Origin: Pelobacter sp.
GTDB lineage: Bacteria; Desulfobacterota; Desulfuromonadia; Geobacterales; Pseudopelobacteraceae
Assembly: GCA_030824515.1 (NCBI GenBank)
Contig: JAVBXN010000017.1
Coordinates: 97,396-161,395, forward strand
Direction: 5' to 3'
Length of the DNA: 64,000 nt
The notes below the pieces were generated by a model. That model saw only the letters and a list, made by a program, of their open reading frames with translations, searched no databases and was not told the DNA's origin. Position numbers and translations under genes: made by a program. How positions within the stretch are numbered: the stretch's first letter is position 1; each line of letters opens with the position of its first letter. Shown here piece after piece: positions 38,601 to 44,785 of the stretch.

Positions 38601-39105
38601 CGCCGCTGTAGGTGGACGCGGTCCCGTTGGGCGGCGCTCCGTGACAGGTGGAACAACCGGTGGCAGCCGAACTGCTGCCCCAGGTCGGAGTGGCGCTTTC
38701 GAAGTGGCAGTTCACATTGGCACAGGATCCGGGTACGGGTGATGAACTCTGCGGAAAGGCGGAGGTCATGCTCTTGTATGTGGTGAGTGGCAGGGAGGCG
38801 TTGATGCGGGATGACAGCTTGATCCGGCCGTCCCGATGCGAGCTGGTGTAGGAGGCGCTTCCGGGATGGCAGGGCTCGCAGGCGGAAGGCGAGGCCGGGG
38901 CATCCATGTGCGTGCGGTGGTTGCCGACAAAGCCGCCGGTGGCCATATCGCGCTCCGGCGCATCGATCGGGCGGTAGTCGCCGGTGGAACCATGGCACTG
39001 GTAGCACTGTATCGCGGCTTCGCAGGCAGTGACGCAAAACGATTGACAGAAAATATTACCGGTCAGAAACAAGATAAACAGGCATATCATTCTCAGTAAA
39101 GTCAT
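32602..39105 (-). CDS. Giant multihaem c-type cytochrome with fibronectin III-like repeats
   Basis: 2167 residues. After a signal peptide, residues 30-1080 hold 16 CXXCH motifs (from CYQCH to CSKCH), four CX4CH (CANVNCH, CLGTYCH, CANLYCH, CSAIACH) and one CX3CH (CASVCH), so up to about 21 covalent haems. The CX4CH/CXXCH pairing is a Geobacter trademark. Residues 1120-1635 form five fibronectin III-like repeats of about 100 residues, each with WQAGTSW..A.P.GTWYWRV. A 530-residue C-terminal part begins with a cysteine cluster (CTCDNSCATSC) and ends in a hydrophobic helix. It is probably exported to the outer surface for extracellular electron transfer. A sigma-54-type site lies upstream. Confidence 0.9.
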   Translation of the reverse strand: MTLLRMICLFILFLTGNIFCQSFCVTACEAAIQCYQCHGSTGDYRPIDAPERDMATGGFVGNHRTHMDAPASPSACEPCHPGSASYTSSHRDGRIKLSSRINASLPLTTYKSMTSAFPQSSSPVPGSCANVNCHFESATPTWGSSSAATGCSTCHGAPPNGTASTYSGGAAGSHAIHSTYYNGVNGCAKCHSDHAGAPKPFAHATSGGRRGLVVQPRTPSNVPSGSYSAVFSPITAYLPSNSASQTTKFGSCLGTYCHGTSMSVANDRNGGSNITPSWGNTATGQCGACHGASASSPPLRGSHKTHVSSGLAYFPESTPNPPLVPGYNYIYGRNLGCTVCHNNYSPTHVNGKLEWSFDSTGKPALSGAVYRGMSSGSATPVPAAAYGQCANLYCHSIVQTATGGKLTGQPGEYKTPAWGNVNDGRCGSCHAVDYLHGSVYGGLPANTPEIASGSHTRHLQSLGTTPGGPARCANCHNYVGDNGLNGCASVCHNGNSLHVDQKIDVKFPPMYSSGLYDGSPSAGDGFGGCSAIACHGNTSAQWGGSACLGCHSVPQGNRAAITSQFASGSHHIQGTLTDAHCFQCHWEANGNGTINPLYHAGKASPGAAINLVVYGSGSRPTFYSSTSAVLYSANGSSSEIARISNHCLGCHSDGNNTATPFGDGKTPKQYAWDGTSVAARYSQTATTSWGKYTSAAYSNTSRKKIEKAYSAHGRSAANQRGWDTVSGVDGTVANTSGAASVQCYDCHNSHGSAVSGITSRYSSATGRNRGGILKQTARGFGGYSATYAPTAGGSASNKSLRNPGASLCLDCHLGSTPRQAPLAAFKGYTTPWGYSSTYGSSQPILGYWDSPYMGNSSTGSEQRYPFKGVNTSMGGHFGASSTLSGTPAATINGLCTPCHDPHGVSPTLGSRQQYSVPLLKGTWLTSPYMEDTAPASGYDMFASGGADLPFHLDQNTFGAAINNVPVAGLAMNDTSLSAGLCLECHGKTTLTNGSSHTWKSKDRVHEAVKGWKSANGTTQHSFTCSKCHSAHTSSVLPRLMVTNCLDGIHKGRSSLNNNAFTSNAGSGDFGSGSGRIPGVYGGSGWCDYPGGPACNASFVVSCHESNTGSGTDQSWNTVTPWAVATPPAAPTLTDQPNTSSSGGDRSSTLQWSAVSCPSGAATQYYVELSDNAGFSPITRNSGWQAGTSWTQALPIGTWYWRVTARDSSSITAQSAPTPYDTFSISYAAPAPPTLTPQTGSSSSGGAISKTFQWSTVIPSDVDPMQYLVEVSDTPAFSSIPYQSGWQAGISWTQAIPVGTWYWRVTSRDSVHTSAVSAPSGTNSFSITLIAPSAPTVVPQPATTYTSGTQKNVTFQWNPVTAPDGDACQYLVQISSNPGFSPVTYVSDWQAGASWSQAVPTGSWYWRVTSRDTLHITSISPPSAAEGFGITYAPPAAPVLIAQPNYSSSINVNVTFQWNPVVPTDTDAMEYFVEVSATADFAGIAYQSSWQAATGWAQSVAPGAWHWRVRARDSVHTGAVSDPSNANSFTISSDPLPPIAPVLISQAGGNTACTTAYAHTLQWNPVTAPDGHAVEYFLQLDTSPGFDSSNLQQPGWILATNWTTPSLAASTWYWRVKARDAVDTAMESSYSENLSFIDTYNWDCTCDNSCATSCPILFTWDGSKYALESDIYPAGKLGNRDPNGFRRSNPFDYYLLAANPALKNGKYELRLVEEKVEANYLDAIKLYAVDIPDNRDLYAERLPITGGAYVAPEQVIHTASRNLKKPLTVKHLETGEEISGKLSGSGNSYVVLNRDRNSGFGWQTLEIDLGDLSGASMIKLVIDGATAFPNTNEGHEIANKFLAKSKIEVLDNKGNWVAVPMKERSIVPRDGGGPTAINLTTAFKSKVYKLRIKYLYKTYIRSILFDTTADEAAIISEVPLSSAELGYHGHDASTSVNKGEVVKFIYGTRNDTPPTYMPGYYTRFGDVTPLLTTQDDKFVIFGSGDEIVLRFDQTAKGPKGTSRRYLLYSNGYYKSLSNRNVSPTVEPLPFAGMSNFPYDESREGYPQDSDHLDYIGRYNTRMESGIRKENRTFQLGAGQAFASNNDEMSIAGNGGTGLARLHVTRPEAAIKAVPSSPEKNMKPAPGIGRAADAPEPKPSIWSEILGFASKLMSLFAAVLEWIIHAFSR

Positions 39106-39284
39106 GATCCTTCACCTTTGCGGTTGAAGTTGCCGGTAAAGCTGAAATTCTACGGTTTATCCGCTATTTGACGTGACGATAGTGGGTATTCCGCCGAGTT
39201 GATTTTTGTTTAAATATTCATATCAGGTGTTTTGTCGTGATTACGTCCAGCAATATTATAATTATTTAGTATTTTGCTTTACTT

Positions 39285-39300
39285 AGCAATTTACATACCG
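39285..39300 (-). promoter_or_regulatory. Candidate sigma-54 promoter of the cytochrome operon
   Basis: On the minus strand CGGTATGTAAATTGCT fits GG-N10-GC and the wider consensus at TTGC. It lies about 180 bases before the cytochrome start. The rest of the 377-base gap between the cytochrome and the thioredoxin gene is A+T-rich with no gene seen. Confidence 0.45.
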
Positions 39301-39482
39301 ATGCTTGAATTATCTCTTCCGTGATTCGTTCGGCCAAACAAGATTATTCTATGTGCACCATGTTCAGTCTATACTTGTCAAGCCGTGCTGTTTGCATGGA
39401 AGTTCTTGAACGGATGGTGAAATTTCCGGAGTATCTGAAACCGGTTGACAAGTCGCCACGATAAGTATGAGGATTGCAGGAT

Positions 39483-40040
39483 ATGAATATCTCGTTCTCC
39501 GCATTTCATAAAAAGAGATCAGGTCATCCGCAGGTAGTAGCGATTCGCCTGCTGGCATCAATCCTGGTGGCCCTGATGCTGCTGGTTCCGTCAAGCGTGC
39601 ATGCTGTGCGCACCGGCGCACCGGCGCCCGATTTTTCCCTGGCAAATCTCCAGGGTGGCAAGACGAGTCTCAAGTCATTTCACGGCAAGGTGGTGGTGCT
39701 CAATTTCTGGTCCACGACATGCGCCCCCTGCATCAAGGAAATCCCCTCGCTGAACAGGCTGTACAATGAGATGAAGGACGATGGGCTGGTCGTGCTGGGT
39801 ATTGCGCTGGATGCTTCCGAAAAACCGGTGCGGGAGACGGGGGCAAGTCTGAATATCCGTTACCCGTTGCTGATCGACGTTTCCAAAGAGGTCTATTTCG
39901 ACATATATGCCCTCTTCGGACAGCCGGTGAGCCTGGTTATCGACCGGGCCGGAATTGTGCAGGACAAGATATTCGGCGAGGTTGACTGGAATTCCTCCCA
40001 AATCAGGATGAAACTGAAAAGCTATCTGAAAGGACGGTAA
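39483..40040 (+). CDS. TlpA/ResA-like thiol-disulfide protein
   Basis: 185 residues. An N-terminal membrane anchor or signal (about residues 22-43) is followed by a thioredoxin fold with the active site WSTTCAPC (CXXC) and cis-Pro region GQPVSLVID. TlpA/ResA proteins reduce or oxidise periplasmic thiols and often serve cytochrome c maturation. Divergent placement beside a cytochrome needing about 21 haem attachments fits that role. ATG 39483 was chosen over TTG 39474. Confidence 0.85.
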   Translation: MNISFSAFHKKRSGHPQVVAIRLLASILVALMLLVPSSVHAVRTGAPAPDFSLANLQGGKTSLKSFHGKVVVLNFWSTTCAPCIKEIPSLNRLYNEMKDDGLVVLGIALDASEKPVRETGASLNIRYPLLIDVSKEVYFDIYALFGQPVSLVIDRAGIVQDKIFGEVDWNSSQIRMKLKSYLKGR

Positions 40041-40041
40041 A

Positions 40042-40395
40042 ATGCGCATGACAGTCGTAACCCGCATGATCCTGCTTGCCTCCGCCTGCCTGCTTTTGGC
40101 AGCCTGCAGCAGCAATTTCCTGGTCTATAAACAGGGGCGCCATTTCTATGTGACCAGCACCGGCCAGGAACTGAAGAGTGTTCTCTGTGATTCCGGAGAC
40201 CTGAAGCGGATTCTGGAAGAGTCGAAACTCAACCTGCCGCTACAGAGCAAGCTCGACGAGAGCATCTGCGGAACCGGGAAGGTCAGGGAGCGTGTTCTGG
40301 CCGTGCTGGAGGAGATGAACAGGGAGGAACGTTCCACCCTCAAGATGTCATTCCAGGCGCATGGCTACGACATCAACAACGTTGCCAACTGTTGA
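40042..40395 (+). CDS. Small lipoprotein, unknown
   Basis: 117 residues. The signal ends in a clear lipobox LLAAC. Three further cysteines (VLCDS, SICGT and the last residue) remain in the mature part, which is otherwise helical and charged. The gene starts one base after the thioredoxin-like stop, so the two are cotranscribed. It could be a substrate or partner of the thioredoxin. The family was not recognised. Confidence 0.7.
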   Translation: MRMTVVTRMILLASACLLLAACSSNFLVYKQGRHFYVTSTGQELKSVLCDSGDLKRILEESKLNLPLQSKLDESICGTGKVRERVLAVLEEMNREERSTLKMSFQAHGYDINNVANC

Positions 40396-40454
40396 GGGGG
40401 CGTGAACTATTAGGCACCCGGCGGGTGTCTTTCGAAGAAAAAAGCAGGGGAGCG

Positions 40455-41171
40455 TTAGCGGCTTTCGATGTCCGGGACGGTGTAGTGGGAATAATGCAGG
40501 TCGGTGTTCTGTTTGTATCCCCTGTAAAACGTCGCTGCCATCAGGTTGAGCAACGGATCGGTAAAGCCGTTCAAAAAAGCATAGTTGGTATTGTCCAGCA
40601 GGTGGTGCCCCGCATGGTGATGTTTCGACAGCAGCAGGCCGATCCTGGCCAGAAACATAGCCGTGGGTGAAGTGGAACTGTGACAGAGGTAGTGTGACAC
40701 TTCGGCGATGGATGACAGAATGCCAGTGTACACCAGGACGTACATGACGGTTTGATCTACGGCGGCGACTTCCGACAACAGTGCGACTGCAGCAAGAAAT
40801 CCCACCAGCCAGACTTTTGAACCGCTTTCATTGAAGTAGACGATCAGCAGGTTGTTCTTTTTGTACTGCGGGATCTTGTGGTGCAAGTGAAAACTGGCGA
40901 TCAGCGGACCGGCCAGCGAGTCGTAGCGGTCATTGTTGTCCATGTAGATATGGACCAGGCCATTTATGAAGTCGGTTACGAGATAGGCGCACAGTATCGC
41001 GATTATCTGGCGGACCGCGCCGATCCGGTGCGGCCATGTACTGTACAGGAGCCAGACCTGAAGAGACAGGTTCATGATCGATACGGCAACTCCGAAAAAT
41101 CTATATCTCCTCCTGGAAACATAGCGTTCCATTGCAGCATTGAACCGTAGCTGTTGTGGTGTCAACTCCAC
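40455..41171 (-). CDS. CarF/TMEM189 (Kua) family lipid desaturase-like protein
   Basis: 238 residues with about four membrane segments. Histidine motifs follow the Kua/TMEM189/CarF pattern: DFINGLVHIYMDN, FHLHHKIP, HYLCH, then HHHAGHH and YAFLNGFTDPLLN. CarF and human TMEM189 are plasmanylethanolamine desaturases that make the vinyl ether of plasmalogens, using a di-iron centre and oxygen. The start is GTG 41171, with GGAGG six bases upstream; the ATG at 41192 has no ribosome-binding site. The substrate is not proven, and an oxygen-using enzyme is unexpected in a mainly anaerobic lineage. Confidence 0.72.
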   Translation of the reverse strand: MELTPQQLRFNAAMERYVSRRRYRFFGVAVSIMNLSLQVWLLYSTWPHRIGAVRQIIAILCAYLVTDFINGLVHIYMDNNDRYDSLAGPLIASFHLHHKIPQYKKNNLLIVYFNESGSKVWLVGFLAAVALLSEVAAVDQTVMYVLVYTGILSSIAEVSHYLCHSSTSPTAMFLARIGLLLSKHHHAGHHLLDNTNYAFLNGFTDPLLNLMAATFYRGYKQNTDLHYSHYTVPDIESR

Positions 41172-41273
41172 TTTAATCCTCCACGGGTACATGTTTGGAG
41201 TTGTATATTCGGAGAGCTTTGCGCGAAACTTCTTGCTAGAGGATAACAGGTAATCGTGGAAGAGAGAAGAGTA

Positions 41274-41310
41274 CGGGCTGACTTTTACTCCTGAGAGTAG
41301 AAACAGCCCG
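41274..41310 (-). terminator. Stem-loop after the small beta-barrel gene
   Basis: CGGGCTG / CAGCCCG arms extended by imperfect pairing. No T-run is present on the minus strand, so terminator function is doubtful. Confidence 0.35.
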
Positions 41311-41321
41311 CTTTCTGTTTA

Positions 41322-41972
41322 TCAGAATCCCACCCGCAGACCTAGCATGGCACTGTGATTCATATAATCGATATCAAATTTGCGCCCGTCGGCTTCGGTG
41401 AAGCTGGGATTGGTGCTGCTGAAAAAGCGGTATCCAAGGTCAAGGCTGATGCTGTCGGTCAGCGATAAATCGACCCCGGCGCCCAACTGGTAGGCAAAGA
41501 CAATCGCTGAACCGCTGCCCATGGGGTTGCCGCTCACCTTCAGATCGGAGGCTTCGATCCGGGCGACCCCGATGCCGACTCCGGCATAGGGCGACCAGGG
41601 CCGATTGTCGCGGAAGACACCGAAGCCGTTGAGCAGCAGGCTGTCCACCACCAGGTTTCCGCTCCCCTGGAAGTATCCCTGGGCAAACTTCATCTGGTCG
41701 ACCTGGTTGCTGCGACGGGTGTATTCCAGCTCGATGCGTCCCTCACCCATCGGGTTGCCGGGCTCCAGGTCCCAGCCCAGAACCGCGCTGCCCTGCAGCG
41801 CGGGATTGAACTCCAGGCTGAAGCTGCCCTGGTCGTCTTTGCCCTCGGCGGTCATCAACATGTTTCCACCAATGTAAGCCCCCACATAGGGGCCTGAGTG
41901 CTGTGCCATGGCCGGGCCGCAGAGCAGGAGCGGCAGACACAGTGCGATTGTTATCCGGCAGATTCGTTTCAT
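41322..41972 (-). CDS. Small outer membrane beta-barrel protein
   Basis: 216 residues. The signal peptide ends at PAMAQ, followed by about eight amphipathic strands of the OmpA/OprF-barrel kind: GPYVGAYIGGN, then WSPYAGVGIGVARIEA, a DLSLTDSISLDLGYRFF strand pair and a C-terminal GLRVGF ending in Phe as outer membrane proteins do. ATG 41972 has AAGGGA in front. It follows the Big_2 lipoprotein gene by 35 bases and is probably cotranscribed. Confidence 0.78.
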   Translation of the reverse strand: MKRICRITIALCLPLLLCGPAMAQHSGPYVGAYIGGNMLMTAEGKDDQGSFSLEFNPALQGSAVLGWDLEPGNPMGEGRIELEYTRRSNQVDQMKFAQGYFQGSGNLVVDSLLLNGFGVFRDNRPWSPYAGVGIGVARIEASDLKVSGNPMGSGSAIVFAYQLGAGVDLSLTDSISLDLGYRFFSSTNPSFTEADGRKFDIDYMNHSAMLGLRVGF

Positions 41973-42007
41973 GTAATCCCTTCCTGGCATCGGTGATTTT
42001 TTGTCTG

Positions 42008-43744
42008 CTATGGCACTGTGATAGTTACGGTTTGGATCTTGCCGCCGAAACTGGCTTTCAGGGTTGCCGAACCGCTGTCAACCCCCACGACCTGTCCCGG
42101 CTGGTTCACGCTGTCGGCCAGGATTGCTACGCTGGGTTTGTCAATTTCCCAGACAGTGTCTTCTGTCACAATCTGGCTGGTCTTGTCGCTGTAGTTTGCC
42201 GTGGCTGTGAACGCAACCTGGTTGCCGACCGTCGCGCTAAAGGTGATGGCGTTCAGCGCCAGGCTCTCAAGGGTTCGAGTCACGACCGTCACGGTCGCCG
42301 CTGTACTGGTTTTCCCGCCATAAGCGGCGATAATTGCTGCGGAACCGGCCGAATCTCCGCTGACCACTCCTTTGGCAAGTCCGGTATTGCCTACCGAGGC
42401 TGCCGCAGTGTTGGATGACCAGGTGCTGTTGAAAGTTACGTCCTGGGTCGTGGTGCTGGTGCCGTTACTAAAGGTACCCTTTACAGTTAAGGGGGCGCTG
42501 GTTCCAACGACCAGATTGATACTGGTCGGGGAAATCGCAACTGATTGAAGCGTCGGGGCGGTGACTATCAAATTTATTGTCTCGCTCACAGAACCGGATG
42601 TGGCCGTGACTTTAGCTGCCGATGTCACTGCTAGTGGGGTCAGCCAAGCCAGATTTCCTCCAGGTGCAACCACTGTTGCGAGGGCCGTATCGTTAGTTGA
42701 CCATACAACCGCGCCGGTTATATCTCTTGTGTAGGTTGTGGAACCATTGCTGAACGTTCCGGTAGCAGTCATGTGGACGACGATGTCCTTGACCAGATTC
42801 ATGTTGCCGTTAACCGGGGTTATATTGGCTGCGGAAAGCGTAATCCCGGTCAGATTGCCTCCGGTAACCTTGAGGCTTGAAGTTCCATTGATGCCGCCCA
42901 GGGAGGCGGTGATGGTGGTGGTCCCCTGGGAAAGGGCTTTGGCGGTTCCGCCGGCGGCGATGGTGGCCACGCCGGTGCTGGATGAACTCCAGGTAACCAG
43001 AGCGGTTATGTCGGGGGTCGTGCCGTCGGAATAGCTGCCGATGGCCTTGAATGTGGCGCCTGACAGGCTCAAAACTGAACTGTTGGTTGTTGAAACCGCA
43101 ATCGACTGCAGCGCCGGCGCGGTGACGGTCAGCAGCGTGCTGCCTATGACGTTGTCGAAGGTGGCGCTGATCGTGGAAGTTCCCTCCGCAATGGTCTGAA
43201 CCAGCCCCTTGCTGGCAACGGCGTCACTGACGGTCGCCTTCGAGGGATCAGTGGAAGCCCAGGTAGCATCAAAGGTCAGGTCCTGGATTGATAAATCGGA
43301 AAAGGTGCCGCTGGCACTGAACTGGGTGCTCAAACCCTTTGAGATCGAGGGGGCGGCGGGTGTGACCGTCACGGTGGTGATTGTCGCGTTACTTACTGTC
43401 AGGTTGAAGGTGGATGACACGCCTCCGACGGTCGCGGTCAGAACCGCGTTCCCGGGGATAAGGCCGCTAACCCTGCTGGGAACGCTGGCATTGACAAACT
43501 TGGCCACGGTGGTGTCATTGCTGGCCCAGGTGGCTTGGTCGGTGATGTCACGGGTGAAGAGGCCGGAAAAATTTCCGGTCACAGTGAGTTTGGTCGACGT
43601 CTTCGCGGCGATGGTCTGGTAAACCGCCGTGATCTCGATCGAGGTCAAGGGGATGAAGTCATTGTTCCGGGTGGGGGTTCCATCCCAACCGCAGCCGGAT
43701 AATGCCAGCATGATAATAAAACACGACCAGAACTGTTTAATCAT
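42008..43744 (-). CDS. Lipoprotein with about six bacterial Ig-like (Big_2) repeats
   Basis: 578 residues. Signal peptide with lipobox LALSGC, then about six repeats of roughly 90 residues, each with the Big_2 pattern (L..I.V......I..G....F.A.G.FSDGS..D.T....W.S...A.V). Big_2 chains form rods at the cell surface for adhesion or spacing. ATG 43744 is preceded by GGGAGGG. Thr/Ser/Ala-rich composition fits export. The adjacent barrel gene may encode its outer membrane partner; this is an inference. Confidence 0.85.
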   Translation of the reverse strand: MIKQFWSCFIIMLALSGCGWDGTPTRNNDFIPLTSIEITAVYQTIAAKTSTKLTVTGNFSGLFTRDITDQATWASNDTTVAKFVNASVPSRVSGLIPGNAVLTATVGGVSSTFNLTVSNATITTVTVTPAAPSISKGLSTQFSASGTFSDLSIQDLTFDATWASTDPSKATVSDAVASKGLVQTIAEGTSTISATFDNVIGSTLLTVTAPALQSIAVSTTNSSVLSLSGATFKAIGSYSDGTTPDITALVTWSSSSTGVATIAAGGTAKALSQGTTTITASLGGINGTSSLKVTGGNLTGITLSAANITPVNGNMNLVKDIVVHMTATGTFSNGSTTYTRDITGAVVWSTNDTALATVVAPGGNLAWLTPLAVTSAAKVTATSGSVSETINLIVTAPTLQSVAISPTSINLVVGTSAPLTVKGTFSNGTSTTTQDVTFNSTWSSNTAAASVGNTGLAKGVVSGDSAGSAAIIAAYGGKTSTAATVTVVTRTLESLALNAITFSATVGNQVAFTATANYSDKTSQIVTEDTVWEIDKPSVAILADSVNQPGQVVGVDSGSATLKASFGGKIQTVTITVP

Positions 43745-43804
43745 GTATTCCCTCCCAGGAATCATAAAAATTTTCACATACATACACCCTTGCGGACGAT
43801 GTCG

Positions 43805-44776
43805 TCAAGCATGGTTTGCTAATGAGTTCACTGCCCCTGTTTTTCTCCTGAAAACATAGACCGCGGCATTCAGCTCCGGCGGTAGCACCAGCCGGCCGAG
43901 CCGGATGTCCTCCCCGAATTCGAAGGCCGATTGCCGGTCGTAGTCGTCCCAGTTCCCGGCCGCAAAGCGGTGGCGGCTGCCGATGACGATATAGAGCTGT
44001 ACGCTCCTGGTTTTGAAGACGTGCCGTTCGAACGAGTTGCCGGCCGGCGGCCAGGAACAGATAACTGCCTGGGGGGAATGGAGCTGCAGGGCCTCTTGCG
44101 CGTCGCGCTTGACAACGAAGCCGGGATATTTAACTTCGTGATTCCAGCTGTAGTCATCGGTCGCGGTAATCCTGACACCTTTATTGCCGAGAAAACGGGC
44201 CAGGGTGCCGTCGCCGGCGGCAATCTCCAGACAGTTCCTGTCTCCTATCAGCGCGGCCAGTGAGTCGATCAGCTGTTTCGAGTAAAAGCAGTAAATTCCC
44301 TCCGGCTGGACCAGCGGCATCAGCAACCTGCGCTGCCAGAGCAGCGGCCAGACCAGCCTGAACCAGAATATGGAAACCGGTTTGCGCTCCAGTCCGTCGT
44401 GAAAAAGCAGCTTTTGGGCAAGGTAGCCATTCAGCAGGTTGAAACGGATCTTGCCTTTTTCAACGCCGGTTGCTTCCGAAACCAGGTGCTGTTTGATCGC
44501 CAGGTAGGCCATGCGGTTGCGGAGCGCCAGTTGTTCCATTGCCGCGACGCTCTTCCTGTCTCCGCGGTTTTTGTGGAGATTAATGGAATACAACCGCTCT
44601 TCTTGTGTCATGCGTTTCAGGTATTCCTGGAGAGTCGTGGTATTTCCGTTGGTTACCAGCTCCGCGATTTCGCGGCGGACGTTCTCCCACAGCTCGGGAT
44701 ACTTAGCGCCGAGATCGTCCAGGGATGGTTTCGACTGCAGCCAGCTCATTACATTTTCGGGTTGCGCCTTATCCAC
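43805..44776 (-). CDS. SAM-dependent methyltransferase-like protein
   Basis: 323 residues. A helical N-terminal domain precedes a Rossmann-like methyltransferase with motif I CLEIAAGDGTLARFLGNKG, acidic TATDDYSW, and motif IV-like VICSWPPAGN. The SWPP motif resembles the NPPY/DPPY catalytic loops of amino-methyltransferases, but the substrate is unknown. It starts nine bases after the PBP stop and is probably in one transcript with the MFS and PBP genes. Confidence 0.75.
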   Translation of the reverse strand: MDKAQPENVMSWLQSKPSLDDLGAKYPELWENVRREIAELVTNGNTTTLQEYLKRMTQEERLYSINLHKNRGDRKSVAAMEQLALRNRMAYLAIKQHLVSEATGVEKGKIRFNLLNGYLAQKLLFHDGLERKPVSIFWFRLVWPLLWQRRLLMPLVQPEGIYCFYSKQLIDSLAALIGDRNCLEIAAGDGTLARFLGNKGVRITATDDYSWNHEVKYPGFVVKRDAQEALQLHSPQAVICSWPPAGNSFERHVFKTRSVQLYIVIGSRHRFAAGNWDDYDRQSAFEFGEDIRLGRLVLPPELNAAVYVFRRKTGAVNSLANHA

Positions 44777-44785
44777 CGTGTTTCC

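Noticed and set aside
39106..39482. GEMM riboswitch upstream of the giant cytochrome
   Set aside because: The minus strand has an AAACC run but no downstream AAAGCC core or 3' core; pattern not met.
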